Shown: positions 43,897 to 55,828, counted from the first letter of the stretch. The stretch: DNA of 64,000 nucleotides from Agapanthus africanus (GCA_030015575.1 CM057338.1:308515827-308579826), one strand, 5' to 3'. Made by a program: numbers and translations. Notes: generated from the sequence alone by a model not told the origin.

Positions 43897-45977
43897 ATGG
43901 GTACCCCACCTCACAAAACTTTTGCCGAACTTTGGTACCTACAACCAGACATTAGTTCCTATGGTTCTTGTTTTGGTCGAATTTCGAACGACCCCTCCAT
44001 GCCCAAAATTTCTTTGAAAGATCGAATAGACGCGTCTAGGATAAACAATTGGACTCAGCAATCCACTTCGTATCAACCGTTTCAAACATTCAACCCTTCT
44101 CATATTGATACCCCTTTTGAGAGTTCAGTTGTAACTCCAAAACCTATGTCTATTGCTGGACATATTGAACAATCTCGTAACCGATCTTTCACTCCTTTCA
44201 CCAATGCGAATTCTTTGGATCAACAATTCCATTCACCTTCTTATTCGTATTTTGATCCTACCCCTGTCCAACCATTCTATTCCTATCCATCTTACCCAAC
44301 CTTTACACCTTCCCTGGACATTGCTTCTACACAGCCATTTGGGGGTTTTCAGTATCCAAACAACTTTGAATCTTTTACCGAAACTCCTTCACAACCCATG
44401 TCTAATTTGGAACAGGTGTTGGAAGACTTTAGGGTAGCGTCATGCAACCAGATGATGGATTTGAATGCGTCTTTGGCCGCCCTCATACAACCTAGTGACC
44501 CGATAGCTAGTTTCCAATTAGCTCGACATTTCCCAATTTATGATGAGGCGGTAGGACATGTTGAGAATTTGAGTGGAAAAAGTGAGTTGTACATCCCTCC
44601 AAGTCAAACCTACCAGTCCCTAATTGAATCCCACAACTCCGGTTTTGAATCTATCAAGTGTCGCAAATGATTCACCAGTTGAAGATAAAACGCTTAATGA
44701 GTTGTGCGACTTTGTAGTGTTTGATTTACCTGATTGTGAAGGGTCCCTTTCGAGTGAAACCATCACCAATCCTTTTGACCTCTATACCTTCACTCTAGAA
44801 CCTGATTTGATTAATATTCATGCTTTTGATGAGGTGTCTAAGAAAATTGATTTTCACTTGATTGGGGATATCGACGCTGAGAATATTTTGAATGATGAAC
44901 CCGCAGATTTGACTGATTTTTTCTCTCCAATTCATCATCCCATTAAATGTTTCTCCCGAACTTCATATGCGTCTTGATTTTGATGAGAAGTGTATGGAGA
45001 GTATTGAGGAAATTATTAAGGATGAAGCAGTTTTACTTGAGGAGTCAGATTTTCCAATTCATTCTATCCCTTTCATTGACTGCGCACACCCTCCTAAGCC
45101 TTTAACCGATACCCTTCCTCAATAACTTCCCTCCATTCTCGCTCCGACCTTGCAAGAAACCGTTACGCTTCCATTTTCAATGTCTGGTTTACCAAGTTTG
45201 ACGTACCCATGTTTTCTAACGAATCTTGAGGGATTTGATCTCATTTCTCAGTGGGTTGATAGATTAGCACAATCGCTTTTTACACATCGATCATTACAAA
45301 TTGTGCTAATTTATACACTCCATCTCCACCCTCAAGTTCGTATTCAATTTCTTTCTCCCACTTTCTCTAGTTCTTCTTTTAGTCTTCCTTTAATGATAGC
45401 GAGTGTTAATAAATCACAATCCGATATTTTGAGTTTGATAATTCTAGAAAAACAACTTGATTTAGACTCTTTTGAGAATAAGGTAGATGGGCCTTACGAG
45501 TCTCCTACCTCCATAATTTTTGAAAAATCAAGTGTGTTGAATTCTGGTGCGACACTTATTGACATTGAAACGTTCAATCGTACCATCGATGAAAGTTTCG
45601 AAAATATTTTCGCCGACAAACTCGCATTCCTAAACGATACGGATTTTGTGATTAATCAACCACCACCTGAAGAAGTCAAACCACCACCATTTCTTCTTAT
45701 CCCATACGAGAATGTGACCATTCTTCCCATTCCTATTCATCCACATTCTCGTTTCTGTTCACCATTATTGTTTTGTCTCTACAAATCGAGACGTAAACCT
45801 TTTCCATTACACCACTTATCTTTACCTCATTTCGTCCTGACTATATACAATATGTTCTTTCACCAACCGCCGCTTTATAACGATAAAATTTTTGAATGGT
45901 TGGTGCTAACTTTTGGCCTGTGTAAGGCCTTGTATAGCTTGATACTGTGTTTTTCTCCCCCCAACTCTGAACTTTAA
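43897..45977 (+). pseudogene. Unidentified protein of the non-autonomous element (about 690 codons, interrupted)
   Basis: Seen: an open frame 43897-44670 (257 aa, start MGTPPHKTFAELWYLQPD) continues after a frameshift at 44624-44977 and after a second shift at 44967-45977, with one TAA near 45123. Residues 90-170 are rich in Pro, Tyr, Phe and Ser (PVQPFYSYPSYPTF). A helical patch follows (NLEQVLEDFRVASCNQMMDL). The middle is acidic. The last 80 residues are hydrophobic (LPHFVLTIYNMFFHQ, FEWLVLTFGLCKALYSLI), possibly membrane-associated. There is no zinc knuckle, capsid motif, DTG or Y-x-D-D. It could be a diverged gag, an env-like frame or an Ogre-type ORF1; I cannot assign it. Confidence 0.6.
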
Positions 45978-47442
45978 CGCTTAAACAGTGGAAACACTGT
46001 TTCACTTAAGGGGGGGGGGACTTTTTTGTATATATATTTTGTTTTTTTTTCTGTTAAAAAAAATTTATAAATAAACAGGGGAGTGCCGACAACTGTAACC
46101 CTCTTAGTGTAGCCTGACAGTGAGGACACTGTTAAGTTTAAGTTTGGGGATGTGCTCGGTAAGCTTTCCTCCTTCGCTTTCATGTGTATATTTTTGCATT
46201 TGCATACTTATTTTAAAACCCATAAAAATCAAAAATCAAAAAATAAAAATTGAAATTTTCAATTTTGGCCATTTTTTACTTAAGTTCAACATGACGGTTG
46301 ACTAGTTAGGAAAAACTAGATCCTAAACTTAGTAAATTAAAAACCCTAAAAATAACCTTTCTTAAAATTTAACTGTAGGAAATATACGTCCTTGTAGTTT
46401 ATTGAGAAATAGGCAAATTTTGAGTTTAGTTCTTGGGTTAAGTCAAAATAAGGGAAGAGTATTGAATTTTATTTAAAGTGTAAGTCTGAAAAATAATTCT
46501 GAACCTTAAGTCTAAATCCTGAAAATATATACCCTACAACTTGCACGTACATGTACCTTGAAACTTAGGATAGTAGAGGATACCTTGAAATGCTCTTATC
46601 TAAAATCCTTAGTATGAAGGAAAATAAAATAAAAATATAAGAGGTGAATAAAGAGATAAAAAAATGAACACTGGTTTTGTAATTACTTAAGGCGGCAAAA
46701 ATAAAAAATACAGCGAGGGTGCTTTATCACCTAGTGCCTTAGACCGACTGATTTGGGAGTCACTGCTAAGCCTTAAGTATTGCAAGATGAGGAAATACGC
46801 CTAAATGCGCAAGCACATTTTGTAATCGGTCGTTTAGTACCTCAAGAAGTATTAACGGTCACATGAAGAATGTGCAAGCAATTTTATCTAAAATTCACCA
46901 ACTAAAAGTACTTTGGACGATGGACAAGAGTATAATAGTTTGAATTGAATTTCCAAGTGTAGGGGTGATAATTACACATACGTAAGGGTATATGATTGGG
47001 GTTTGGATAAGAGATATGAATGAAAGATAAGACTTATATCTTCAATAAAGATGATAAAAATTCTTGAGTTGAGATTGCAGCTTAGAAGGAAAATTCAAAA
47101 GATGCTGAAAGCTCAATAAATTTGCAGAACATATATGATCTTAAGTTAAATGAAAAGAGAGTGTGAAAAATACGGGTTGATGATTTCTACGATAATAGAA
47201 TTTCTTGCTAGAATACTAAATTGAAGAATGAGAGTCAACAGGCCCAATTGATCGGATTTTGTGAGTAGTATCCGCTGAAAATCCTCAGGAGACAACACTC
47301 CTCTTATTAGGGACACCTAGAAGTTTAACGGCTTGTTGCACGAGCTCAGTGCAATCGCGTTCCCTACGAAAGTGAGGGTAGGATTTTTCGAGAATAAAAT
47401 TGGCTTTGCTCGGGACGAGCAAAAGATAAGTTTGGGAGTATT
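45978..47442 (+). other. 3' region with two polypurine-like tracts
   Basis: No further coding region. A run of ten G lies near 46010. AAGTTTAAGTTTGGGGATGT at 46138 resembles a polypurine tract. The terminal one (GCAAAAGATAAGTTTGGGAG, 47419-47438) adjoins the 3' LTR and is preceded by GCTCGGGACGAGC (47408). The rest is AT-rich. Confidence 0.65.
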
Positions 47443-48881
47443 TGTTCATATCAGAATTTTGCATTATTATATCGCCTATTCTTAATCACATTATATATAA
47501 ATAGGTGCTTTTGATCCATGTCTTCTAAATAGTTGCAAGTTACAGGTTCTCAGATCGTTACAGTGAAATTCATGAAAAGTCGCTACAAATGTGAGACTAC
47601 GACCAACAATAGATGAATCCGTATGATACCGCCTACCAGTTCAAGGAACAAATGGAAAATCATTTAGACACTTTAATGCACAAAGCAAAAGGGCAACACA
47701 AGATCCAAGACTTCAACACGGAGCTCAAGGCAAAAGTCCACATCATTCTACACTGTTGGAAATCTGGAAGGAGATTGAAGAGATTATGAGAAACCAAGTG
47801 AAGAAAACAGAAGATAAAAGCAACATGAAGAAACCCTGAAGAAATGGGCCCATGAACCTACCAAATGGCTGGGGAACCGCGGCCAAACAGGCACTTCTGC
47901 CGCGGTTCCGCGGCTGTGCAGTTCACGTGTCGGTGGCAGTGTCGGTGCTTTGACTCGGCTCTCTTGGGGTATTTTTGTAATTTTTTGTATGGATCAGAAT
48001 GTAAACTTAAGGTTCTCCTATCTATAAATAGGAGAGCTCAAAGCCAAATTAAGGGTGCCTCTTTTAGGGTGCCTTTCTTAGGATGCCTCTCTTTAGTTTT
48101 TACTCTTTTTAATTTCTAGATTTAAATTCCATTGTAATGCGTTGTTGAGAGGACATCAATAAAGTAAGTTTTCATTTTATCTTGCATTCTTTTTTTATCT
48201 GCAATTTATTACCTGCAATTTTTTTATCTGTTCTTTTTTTTATCTGTAATTAGGATTATCAATAAAAACACAAAAAAAAACTTTGTTTTCTTTTCTTTGT
48301 AATGAGTGAGTAATTCATCACTTGTTAGGGTAGGAGAGGGAAGGTTTGACAGAAGGAAATCTCTCTCACTCCTTTCTTTGCCCAAATAATTTTAAAATAC
48401 GGACTTCCTTTAAATCAACCATAATCCGCTCACTATGGCACCCTATCCTACATGATAGTGGTGATTCCCTATTTAGACCGGTTGTGGTTGAATTAACAGG
48501 AGGTTAGGGCTAAGAGCCAAGAATGGACGGACAAGGACCAAAAGGAAGAAACTAAGTTTCTTTCTAGTCGTGCTAATCCACGTTATTGACTATTACCCTG
48601 ACACCTATATTCTTAATTAGGGCATTGAAAGAAGTGAAAAGAACCCCTATTTCGAACTAACCTAATCCTAACCCTAGCAAGCCTTTATATCAATTTATTC
48701 ACATTCTTAGATCTTAAAACAAAACCTACCAAAGTTAGGACTTAACTCGTTAGAACTTAAAGCAAAAGGACACCATTTCCCTGTGGATCGACTCGTACTT
48801 AACCGGCTATCTACCAAGCGACACCGTCTTGATTGCGGTATTCTTAAATTTTTAAACGCATACGAAAACAGCTAACAATCA
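47443..48881 (+). mobile_element. 3' LTR of the non-autonomous element
   Basis: 1439 bp, with intact TATAAATA at 48023-48030 inside the inverted repeat CTCCTAT...ATAGGAG. GC palindrome pair at 47868-47914, the first half mutated (GCTGGGGAACCGCGGC). Confidence 0.92.
47868..47914 (+). promoter_or_regulatory. Paired GC palindromes, 3' LTR
   Basis: GCTGGGGAACCGCGGC (47868) and GCCGCGGTTCCGCGGC (47899), 31 bp apart. Confidence 0.8.
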
Positions 48882-49749
48882 GCCATCCACATTCGCATCG
48901 ATGTCCCCTCGTGCACCGTTAGGTTAGGTAACTAACGGCAGAGCGGGGTAGTGCTAGCGTGGCTGTAAAACATAAGCAACGTCTATATAATATATCATAT
49001 ATACTATATACTGTATCTATCACAACATATCAAATGATCACATCACAGATATCCTAGCAGAAGAAACATATGAAATATTGGATATACTAGGAGGTCCGTG
49101 TTTTATTTTGAGCTTATATAAAACACGGATTCCACGTTCGAGATGAATAGCCAAACCCACATCCCTAGACCCCTACGAGAGCGGCAAGCAACCCTACCAA
49201 TTCTAGAGTTAGGAGACCCGGACTCGACTCCTCGAGTTGGTCTCCCACTGAACTCTAGAACCCGGTTACTTGTGCTCCCCTCCTTGGGTCTATCCTAATG
49301 CGGAAAAGTAAATAATATACAACAATGGTGATATCATCCTCAACCCGGAAGTGCCCCAATAAAAGAATATTACATACATTGAATTTTACATGAATGAAAA
49401 TAAAAAAACTCTCATCTCACATAAAACCCCGGCTATTCAAAACACGACGATCCATTATAACATATCACAGCAACACATAACATCGCATGTCATCAACGTA
49501 AGTAAATATGCATATCCCAATTGTCGTTGACATATAGCAACGAAGCCGGCGATACATCACATATTACACTTACGGTCGTAGAAAAAACTAGAGATGTTAA
49601 ACATTCCGATCGAATAAAAAAACACCCACAATTACCCAAAAATCTCAACACTTGAGCGAAATTAAAGTACCAAAAAACATGCCACAGCATCTATGATCCA
49701 ACCGTAGAAGGCCAAACCAACACCTCACCTATGACACCGCGGAACTACG
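48882..49749 (-). other. Copia A internal segment between two insertions
   Basis: No domain is recognisable. It continues the copia A 5' internal region. A TAGAGTT...AACTCTAGAA inverted pair lies at about 49204-49263. Confidence 0.5.
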
Positions 49750-49754
49750 GTAAA

Positions 49755-51579
49755 TGATTTATAAGATTTCCGGATTGTGTGATATGTTGGAAAATTTATA
49801 TAGAAATCACAACCAAAGAATTATATTTGACCGCAATCAATTACGGTGTCAGTTGTAGATCGTAAGCGAGTGCGGATCGTCCACAGGGATTGTGCGATTC
49901 GTTTCAATGTTCGATTTGTTTGAATTGAAAAGTTAATTGCGAAGAAAAGAAAGCATGATTCAAGATTTATCAATTGTTTTCAAGTGTCACTATTCTATTC
50001 AAGAATCAAGAAAATGATAAACAATCGAGAATCGGGTTTCGATGATATTTCCAACCAAATGTTAAGAATCTAAATGAGGCTCGTAGGAATCGATCGGATC
50101 TATAGACGTGATGTAATCATCTAGATATCGTGTTCTTGTCCTACGAAGAATTGATACTAGATCGATGATGATCGACGAGAGTTAGGGCTTTCTCGTGAAA
50201 CTAGGGTTTCATCATTTAACCCTTGTTCTTTCGTCGATATCATTCACATTCTAGCCTCTAGAAATTTCAAGAAACGATCGTAACTCCCCAATTTCGAGCG
50301 ATATCAATCAAGAAAGCATCGCAACAAAATTGGGTCGTCGATTCTTGAACTTGCTAGGGTTTACAAAACTCGTAAGAATCAAGAATCGTTTTCAGATATA
50401 TTACATCATCATTCTATTGATCGTCTCGACTCCTCGACGAGCGGAGTTTATTCACACATCATCACACAGAAAGCATTCAAGAATTGAAAAGATATCATGA
50501 TGCAAGAATTTAAAGAAAACAAGATAAAAGAATTTCACCTTTTATTTATATCAACAATTTGATTACAGTCGCTCAAGAACTACAAGAGGAAGAACTAAAT
50601 TGTCGATCTGGCGTCGCTTTTCTCCGTGAGTCGTGGATCGGCTTGGACCACTTGCTCTGTTGAAGATCGGTTCCGCTCATAAAAGGTTGACGGGCTTCTT
50701 GCTTGATTTGGTACTCGGGATCTTGGCTTTTGATTGGAATTAGGGTTAGGGTTTCACACAAGCCTTCTCACTAGACTTGTGGAAGAAGATGAAGAATGAG
50801 GTAGAATGGCTCTAGATTGGCTACTAAAATGAACTAATGGAGGGGGCTATCCATCCTCCTTACAAGTGAGCCTAGGGTCTTATTTATAGATCTTCCAAAC
50901 CCTAGGTCTAGGTTTGAAATTACAATTCCCTCCAAAAGTTTGTTGAGGCTTCTAGAAGGTAGTTTGTTAGGAGCTAGCTTAGGCTTTAAGCTAGGATTGT
51001 TTAAGCTTAGAAACCCTACTTTGCTGATCTGGAAGAAGTCTCTGGAGTCTTCTGGAACTTGAAGTACATTTCTGAACTGTAGGAGCTGAGGTAAGAATTC
51101 TGCAGCAAAATTGGATGAATGACGTGGCAAGGCCGTCGCGGAACCGCAGCTCAAGTCGGCTCCGGCCGCGGTTCCGCGGCCATGTTGGCTCTTTGTGGCT
51201 TGATTCTTCTGGTGTGGTCTTGGGATGATATTTGGAGCTTTATCTGATATGTTGATTTGTGTTTGTCCCTTTGGATTGATACCAGAACTGAAATCATTGA
51301 GTTGGCGTAATGTTTGATCAGTACCATGTAAATTTTTGGCTTTTCTTCTGAGTTTTCCTGTATAGATCTCAAAACAAGTGTTGCGCAATATAGGGATGAT
51401 GCGATGCCATGAAATGCCGTCAATTTCCTTTATAGTGCCGGTTTTAGAGTCTAACACATGCAATCTGATATTTAACGACCGATTTGCTAATATGTGAAAT
51501 ATGAATGCCGAACACTTCTATATGAATGCAAATGATAGGGAAATTGCCGGTTAAAAGATGCAATATTTTCGACTAATCA
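49755..51579 (-). mobile_element. Solo LTR, family S, second copy
   Basis: TGATTTATAAG...GACTAATCA, 1825 bp, with a perfect target duplication GTAAA (49750-49754 and 51580-51584). Homologous to 20810-22532 along its length. Minus-strand TATAAATAAG near 50885. GC palindrome pair at 51135-51180. Confidence 0.92.
51135..51180 (-). promoter_or_regulatory. Paired GC palindromes, solo LTR
   Basis: GTCGCGGAACCGCAGC (51135) and GCCGCGGTTCCGCGGC (51165), 30 bp apart. Confidence 0.8.
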
Positions 51580-51584
51580 GTAAA

Positions 51585-52159
51585 CCCTAAGGTTTAGTCG
51601 CAGTTCCGAGGGCATAGAATCGAGTTAAGGTTTTTGTTCTTCTAAAGGGTCCATAGAGTTACTTGCACGACTATCGAATATAATTAACATGAGAAAATTC
51701 CAACACATGGAAATTTCAGCAAGGGTTAAAATGGGTATTTGATATCCGATCGAACTTTTTAATACCGTCTAAAGTAACCCGAAAACAGTTAGAATTACGA
51801 CTACGAAACACTCCGAGTTGCCTTTGCAGTAAGTTAATCATCACATGAAAAATTAGCAAAATCAAACAACACCTGAAACACCAAAACCCAGAGCCCAGAG
51901 CATGGAAAAAAATTGGGACATTTTCATCACTCCCTGGCCGGCCTCCTCGGAAATTGTGGCCATGTGCTCGGCCAAATTCCGAGCACATGGTCCCAATTTT
52001 CTCCCATGTTCTTATATTTGCCCAAATTTGATTCTGCACTTGTTTGAAAAATTTTTGGAGCTCATTTGAAAATCGACAGAAACATGGTTTTAAGGTTTGA
52101 AGTTTCGGAGTTCGTTTCGGTTTCGTAATCTAACATTATCCGTTTAATTTTCTAGCCAG
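51585..52159 (-). other. Copia A leader after the primer site
   Basis: No gag is recognisable. It holds a near-palindromic pair, GGCCATGTGCTCGG and CCGAGCACATGG (51958-51990). Confidence 0.5.
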
Positions 52160-52171
52160 GCTCTGATACCA
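52160..52171 (-). promoter_or_regulatory. Copia A primer-binding site
   Basis: On the minus strand TGGTATCAGAGC, one nucleotide from the LTR end, matches initiator tRNA-Met. Confidence 0.95.
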
Positions 52172-52172
52172 C

Positions 52173-54376
52173 TGTAGGGTTCCCATCGACGGCAGCAAGG
52201 TTTCGGGAGGCATCATCCATACCATTTTCAAAAATTTGCCATTTCAAGGACTCTAAACTAGAATCGTTAACTAGAATATTATACGGAAACAAAAGTAAAC
52301 CTTTTTATATCTAAGTGAAACAGAAATACAACCTTTGTAGATCGGCCCTTCACTTCAATAGCTCCTTGTAGTAGTCCCTTCGCTGCGATCGTCGAACTCC
52401 CGGACTCTTGCATGGCTTCACGAGGAGGCAAGAGCGATCTTACTTGAAGTCTTCGAGGCCGAAGATGATCTACGTCGAGGGGATACTAAATCAAGCTACT
52501 ACTTCACTAACTAAAAGATTAGTGAAGCTAACACCCTATACTAAAGTCCTAATCTAGTAGAGGATGATGAAATAGAAAATGTGCTCACTTTAGAATTATT
52601 TTTCTCACAATACTTTCTCACTTTTATCAAACCCTAGAGAGTTCTTTTGGGTTGAGGAAGAAGATGAAGAAATGAGAAGAGAATGAAATGATCAAGTGAG
52701 AGAATAAACCATGGGTGAGTGTGTATCATATACTAACTCATGTAGAGATATAACCATGGCTAATTAAAATGGTTAGGTTAATAAATATTTAAAATAAAAC
52801 AAAACTAGTGGACTTGGTCAAATGCACTCACAAGCTTCTACAAGCTTCATGCATTTGATTTAGTTTCCACTAATTTGGATTTATCTTAAATATTAAAACA
52901 TCACCATTATAATCGGTATAGTGTATGTCTCATACACCCATGTATTATGTATCAACAACCATGGCACACATAAATAAACAATGCACATCAATATATATCA
53001 CATATATATTGCATGTACACACAAGCGAGAAAAGAATGCTTAAGTGAGCCAATGTTAGTTAATGTAAATTAGTATATCAAATATACAATTATACACTAAA
53101 TTATCAAAACAACACTTGATTTAATAATCCGGCTATATCTCATATAACCGACTAACACTAAATGTACCAACTTATCGAATCAACACTTGATTCGATAACC
53201 CGGCTATATCACATATAACCGACCGATACAAAAGTCGCGAGAATAGAATACGATATCACATACACGCATTATTTTCGGTCCCGCACATATCACATATGTG
53301 TTCCTATTTCGTTTTGTCTGAGCCAGTAAAAGCTCTATGTAGGACTCTAAAGACTCGTCAATACGCCGATAGTAGGTGATGATCACATCAAGCACCCACA
53401 AACCGTCAGCGGTACTAGCTGGATGTAACAGCTACCCGGGTATTGAGCGATCAGAGGATTAGCAAGCAAGCCTTCTCCAACTCCTGCAAAATCCTGACAG
53501 TAACACTTGTCGTACAGTCCGGTCTCCTCGTCTGATATGTCGCATATCAAGTCTAGAGTTGGTAAACGTCAGACCCCAATAACGATAAGTCATGCCGATA
53601 TGAGGCTCATAACGGGTCGAGAAACTACTGGTAACACTTACCGGTAAATATCTAAATCAGCCCTGGCCAGGGACTTCCCTGTTATGGCCAATCGTGCACA
53701 GCGCAACATCAACTTCCAATACTGGAAGAGACGAAACCCCTCCTATCGCTCATTGCCTCCATGTGACTCGGGACTGTACCCAAAAACCACCGTTTTGCAT
53801 GCCCTCTTGGACGTGGTAAGGTGGAAATCAAAGTACAGTGGGAATCACACAAGACTCTATGACGATCTCGGGTCTACAGACTAACCTGTACCAGTGTCAC
53901 CAGAGAACTGCCATCTGACGTGTGGTATAATACCATCTTGGAGTTCTCAGCGAGTCCGTCCAGTGTACCCAGTCTCCACTGAGCACCCGTATATCATCTC
54001 TGATGTCAAACACCAATGGATCTAGGATCATCCATCGCCCATCTACATGGGTCAATAAGCTATACGCTAGTCTACTCTGGTATATCGATGCCCCGTCTCG
54101 ATATACCCACGACTAGGGACATTAAAGGATGAACTTATGGACTACCATGGCCCCACTAGTATGATCTGCATCATAATCTTAGTAATCATGTACACATCCT
54201 AAGGGCTTTACCAACATGTAACAGAGAGACAATCAGTGTACATGTTAAGATAAAGAGTAACCAGATAGCATACTATCATGTCGAGCAAGAAAGTCCTCCC
54301 TATATATGTCTAAGCATCTACTGCAATATACATCTCATGTACAGTAATGGCCTCTAGGGCATACATATAACTAACA
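52173..54376 (-). mobile_element. Copia A 5' LTR
   Basis: 2204 bp. It matches 35004-37209 end to end and is bounded by the CCGAT duplication on the right. Confidence 0.93.
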
Positions 54377-54592
54377 CCGATGATATAGGCTTTAGTTTGG
54401 ATGTGAATCCTCTCCGTCGAGGCATATAACCCCGGGAGTGTTTCTCACGAGAGGTGGCAGCTTCATCCCCACTGATAGGGTTTTGGCGAACCGCTTCTCT
54501 GTCTTGATGCCACTCTTATTTGTGGCGGGTGTGCTTCGGTTTTGTTGGAGCAATTTACGACTCATCCTTACCGCAGCTTCTTCATCCTGATG

Positions 54593-55159
54593 CTAACGCT
54601 TAGCCTTTTTGTATATGGCTGTTTCGCGTTCTCGGCCAGCTTTGCTTTTTTGAATGGCTTCATTTAACAGCCTATCGATCAGGTCTTCTGGCAGTTCTGG
54701 GGATTTTAGCGCCGATCCTTCTCCCAATTCCTCTGTGCTGTTTTCTGACACTGAGGGAGATTCTTCATCATTTAACAACGAATGGGAGACCATGTGGCAA
54801 CTTGCTACATAGTCTTCGGTTTCTTCTGATGAGCCATTTTCCTCATCGTTGTCACTATCTTCGTTCTCAAGAATATGCTTGAGGAACTCTTCGAGGGTGA
54901 CCGGTATCCGTGCCTTCTGGTTGTACTCCTCTAACGTGTCGATGTACATGTTTGTGCGCTTTTCATCATACTCGGCAGGCTGCATAGGCTTCTTGGTCTT
55001 CTTCTTTTTCTTCGAAGACTTTGAAGGACTGACTTGGGGATTTTGCCCTTTGTCAACAATCTTCGATACAGGACGCGGTTTCAGCATCCCTTTGATGATT
55101 TCAGGTTCAAGTGGGCTTTTCCACCTGACTGCCGGACATGCATGTAGATTCTTCTGCAT
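54593..55159 (-). CDS. gag-pol linker of main element
   Basis: 188 aa. Lys-rich start (SKSSKKKKKTKKP), then TNMYIDTLEEYNQKARIPVT, an acidic Glu/Asp/Ser stretch and a basic helix at the end. No catalytic motif. It overlaps the zinc-knuckle frame (55081-55461) in another frame, so a frameshift lies near 55100. Confidence 0.6.
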   Translation of the reverse strand: MQKNLHACPAVRWKSPLEPEIIKGMLKPRPVSKIVDKGQNPQVSPSKSSKKKKKTKKPMQPAEYDEKRTNMYIDTLEEYNQKARIPVTLEEFLKHILENEDSDNDEENGSSEETEDYVASCHMVSHSLLNDEESPSVSENSTEELGEGSALKSPELPEDLIDRLLNEAIQKSKAGRERETAIYKKAKR

Positions 55160-55461
55160 TTTTTGGTTTTAGCTGAAAGAACGACTTCCCATGCAGTTTC
55201 TTCCACGAGCGAGCATGATGACCCCAGTGCATCAACCTTTTTAGGAGTTTGCTTCTGTGGTGGGTTCACCCTCCAGTTCTCAGATAGCGCGAACTTCCCC
55301 TGTTGATACTGGTCCTCGACCCAGTTCTTGAAGACGTAGCAATTCTCAATTGGGTGGCTCACCATTCTATGATAGAAGCAGTAGTTGGGGTTGTTAACAT
55401 CGCCGGGCTGCGGTGGACCCCATGGGTCTGGCAATGTGATGAGTTTGTTACACATTGCCAA
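55081..55461 (-). CDS. Main element gag, zinc-knuckle-like module
   Basis: 126 aa. YCFYHRMVSHPIENCYVFKN gives the Cys-x2-His ... His-x4-Cys spacing typical of Tat gag nucleocapsid, followed by WVEDQYQQGKFALSENW. It is likely to bind RNA. Related modules lie next to the copia A boundary and at 32640-32735. Confidence 0.75.
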   Translation of the reverse strand: MAMCNKLITLPDPWGPPQPGDVNNPNYCFYHRMVSHPIENCYVFKNWVEDQYQQGKFALSENWRVNPPQKQTPKKVDALGSSCSLVEETAWEVVLSAKTKKCRRIYMHVRQSGGKAHLNLKSSKGC

Positions 55462-55828
55462 CTTAAATAGTCTCCTTATCTTATCGCAGGGAAATGATTA
55501 AGCGTGTCCTAGCCTTTCTTCCAAGGATAGGCATGGACGTGCATTGTTTTGGCAAACCGCTAGTTTTGGGTCGCTCGGTTGTTGTTGAGTGTTGGCGACA
55601 AAGGCCACTTTCCCTTTACCCTTGGCATTTCAAGGGTCCTTATTTGAGGAGTAAGGCCTATGGCCCATATGGTCCATTTGGGCCAGTTTATCGATCAAAC
55701 TCTGGAAGGTGGTTGGCTTGAAGAACGTTATGAACTGGGACACATTCGTTTGAGGATCAAAGGTCCTGATGAACATGCCCATGGCGGGGGATTTTTCGAT
55801 ATTGTTCGCACTTAGACCATAAGTTCCG

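Larger units (their letters stand above)
41304..48881 (+). mobile_element. Non-autonomous LTR element (LARD/TR-GAG-like), near-intact
   Basis: LTRs 41304-42740 and 47443-48881 begin TGTTCATATCAGAA and end CTAACAATCA. Target duplication GCCAT lies at 41299-41303 and 48882-48886. Primer site TGGCGCCGTTGCCGGGG at 42743 and polypurine tract before 47443. The 4.7 kb internal region has no protease, RT or integrase; it encodes one unidentified protein (43897-45977). Inferred: mobilised in trans by an Athila/Tat-type partner. The LTRs differ by only a few percent by eye. Confidence 0.93.
35004..54376 (-). mobile_element. Ty1/copia element A, full-length, nested and degenerate
   Basis: LTRs at 35004-37209 and 52173-54376 (TGTTAG...CCTACA on minus), primer site for initiator tRNA-Met, polypurine tract, copia-order pol remnants, and a perfect target duplication CCGAT at 34999-35003 and 54377-54381. 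It inserted in the main element between gag and protease. About 9.4 kb of its 19.4 kb is later insertions (41304-48881 and 49755-51579). Long LTRs of about 2.2 kb suggest an Angela/Tork-like lineage, not proven. Confidence 0.93.
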
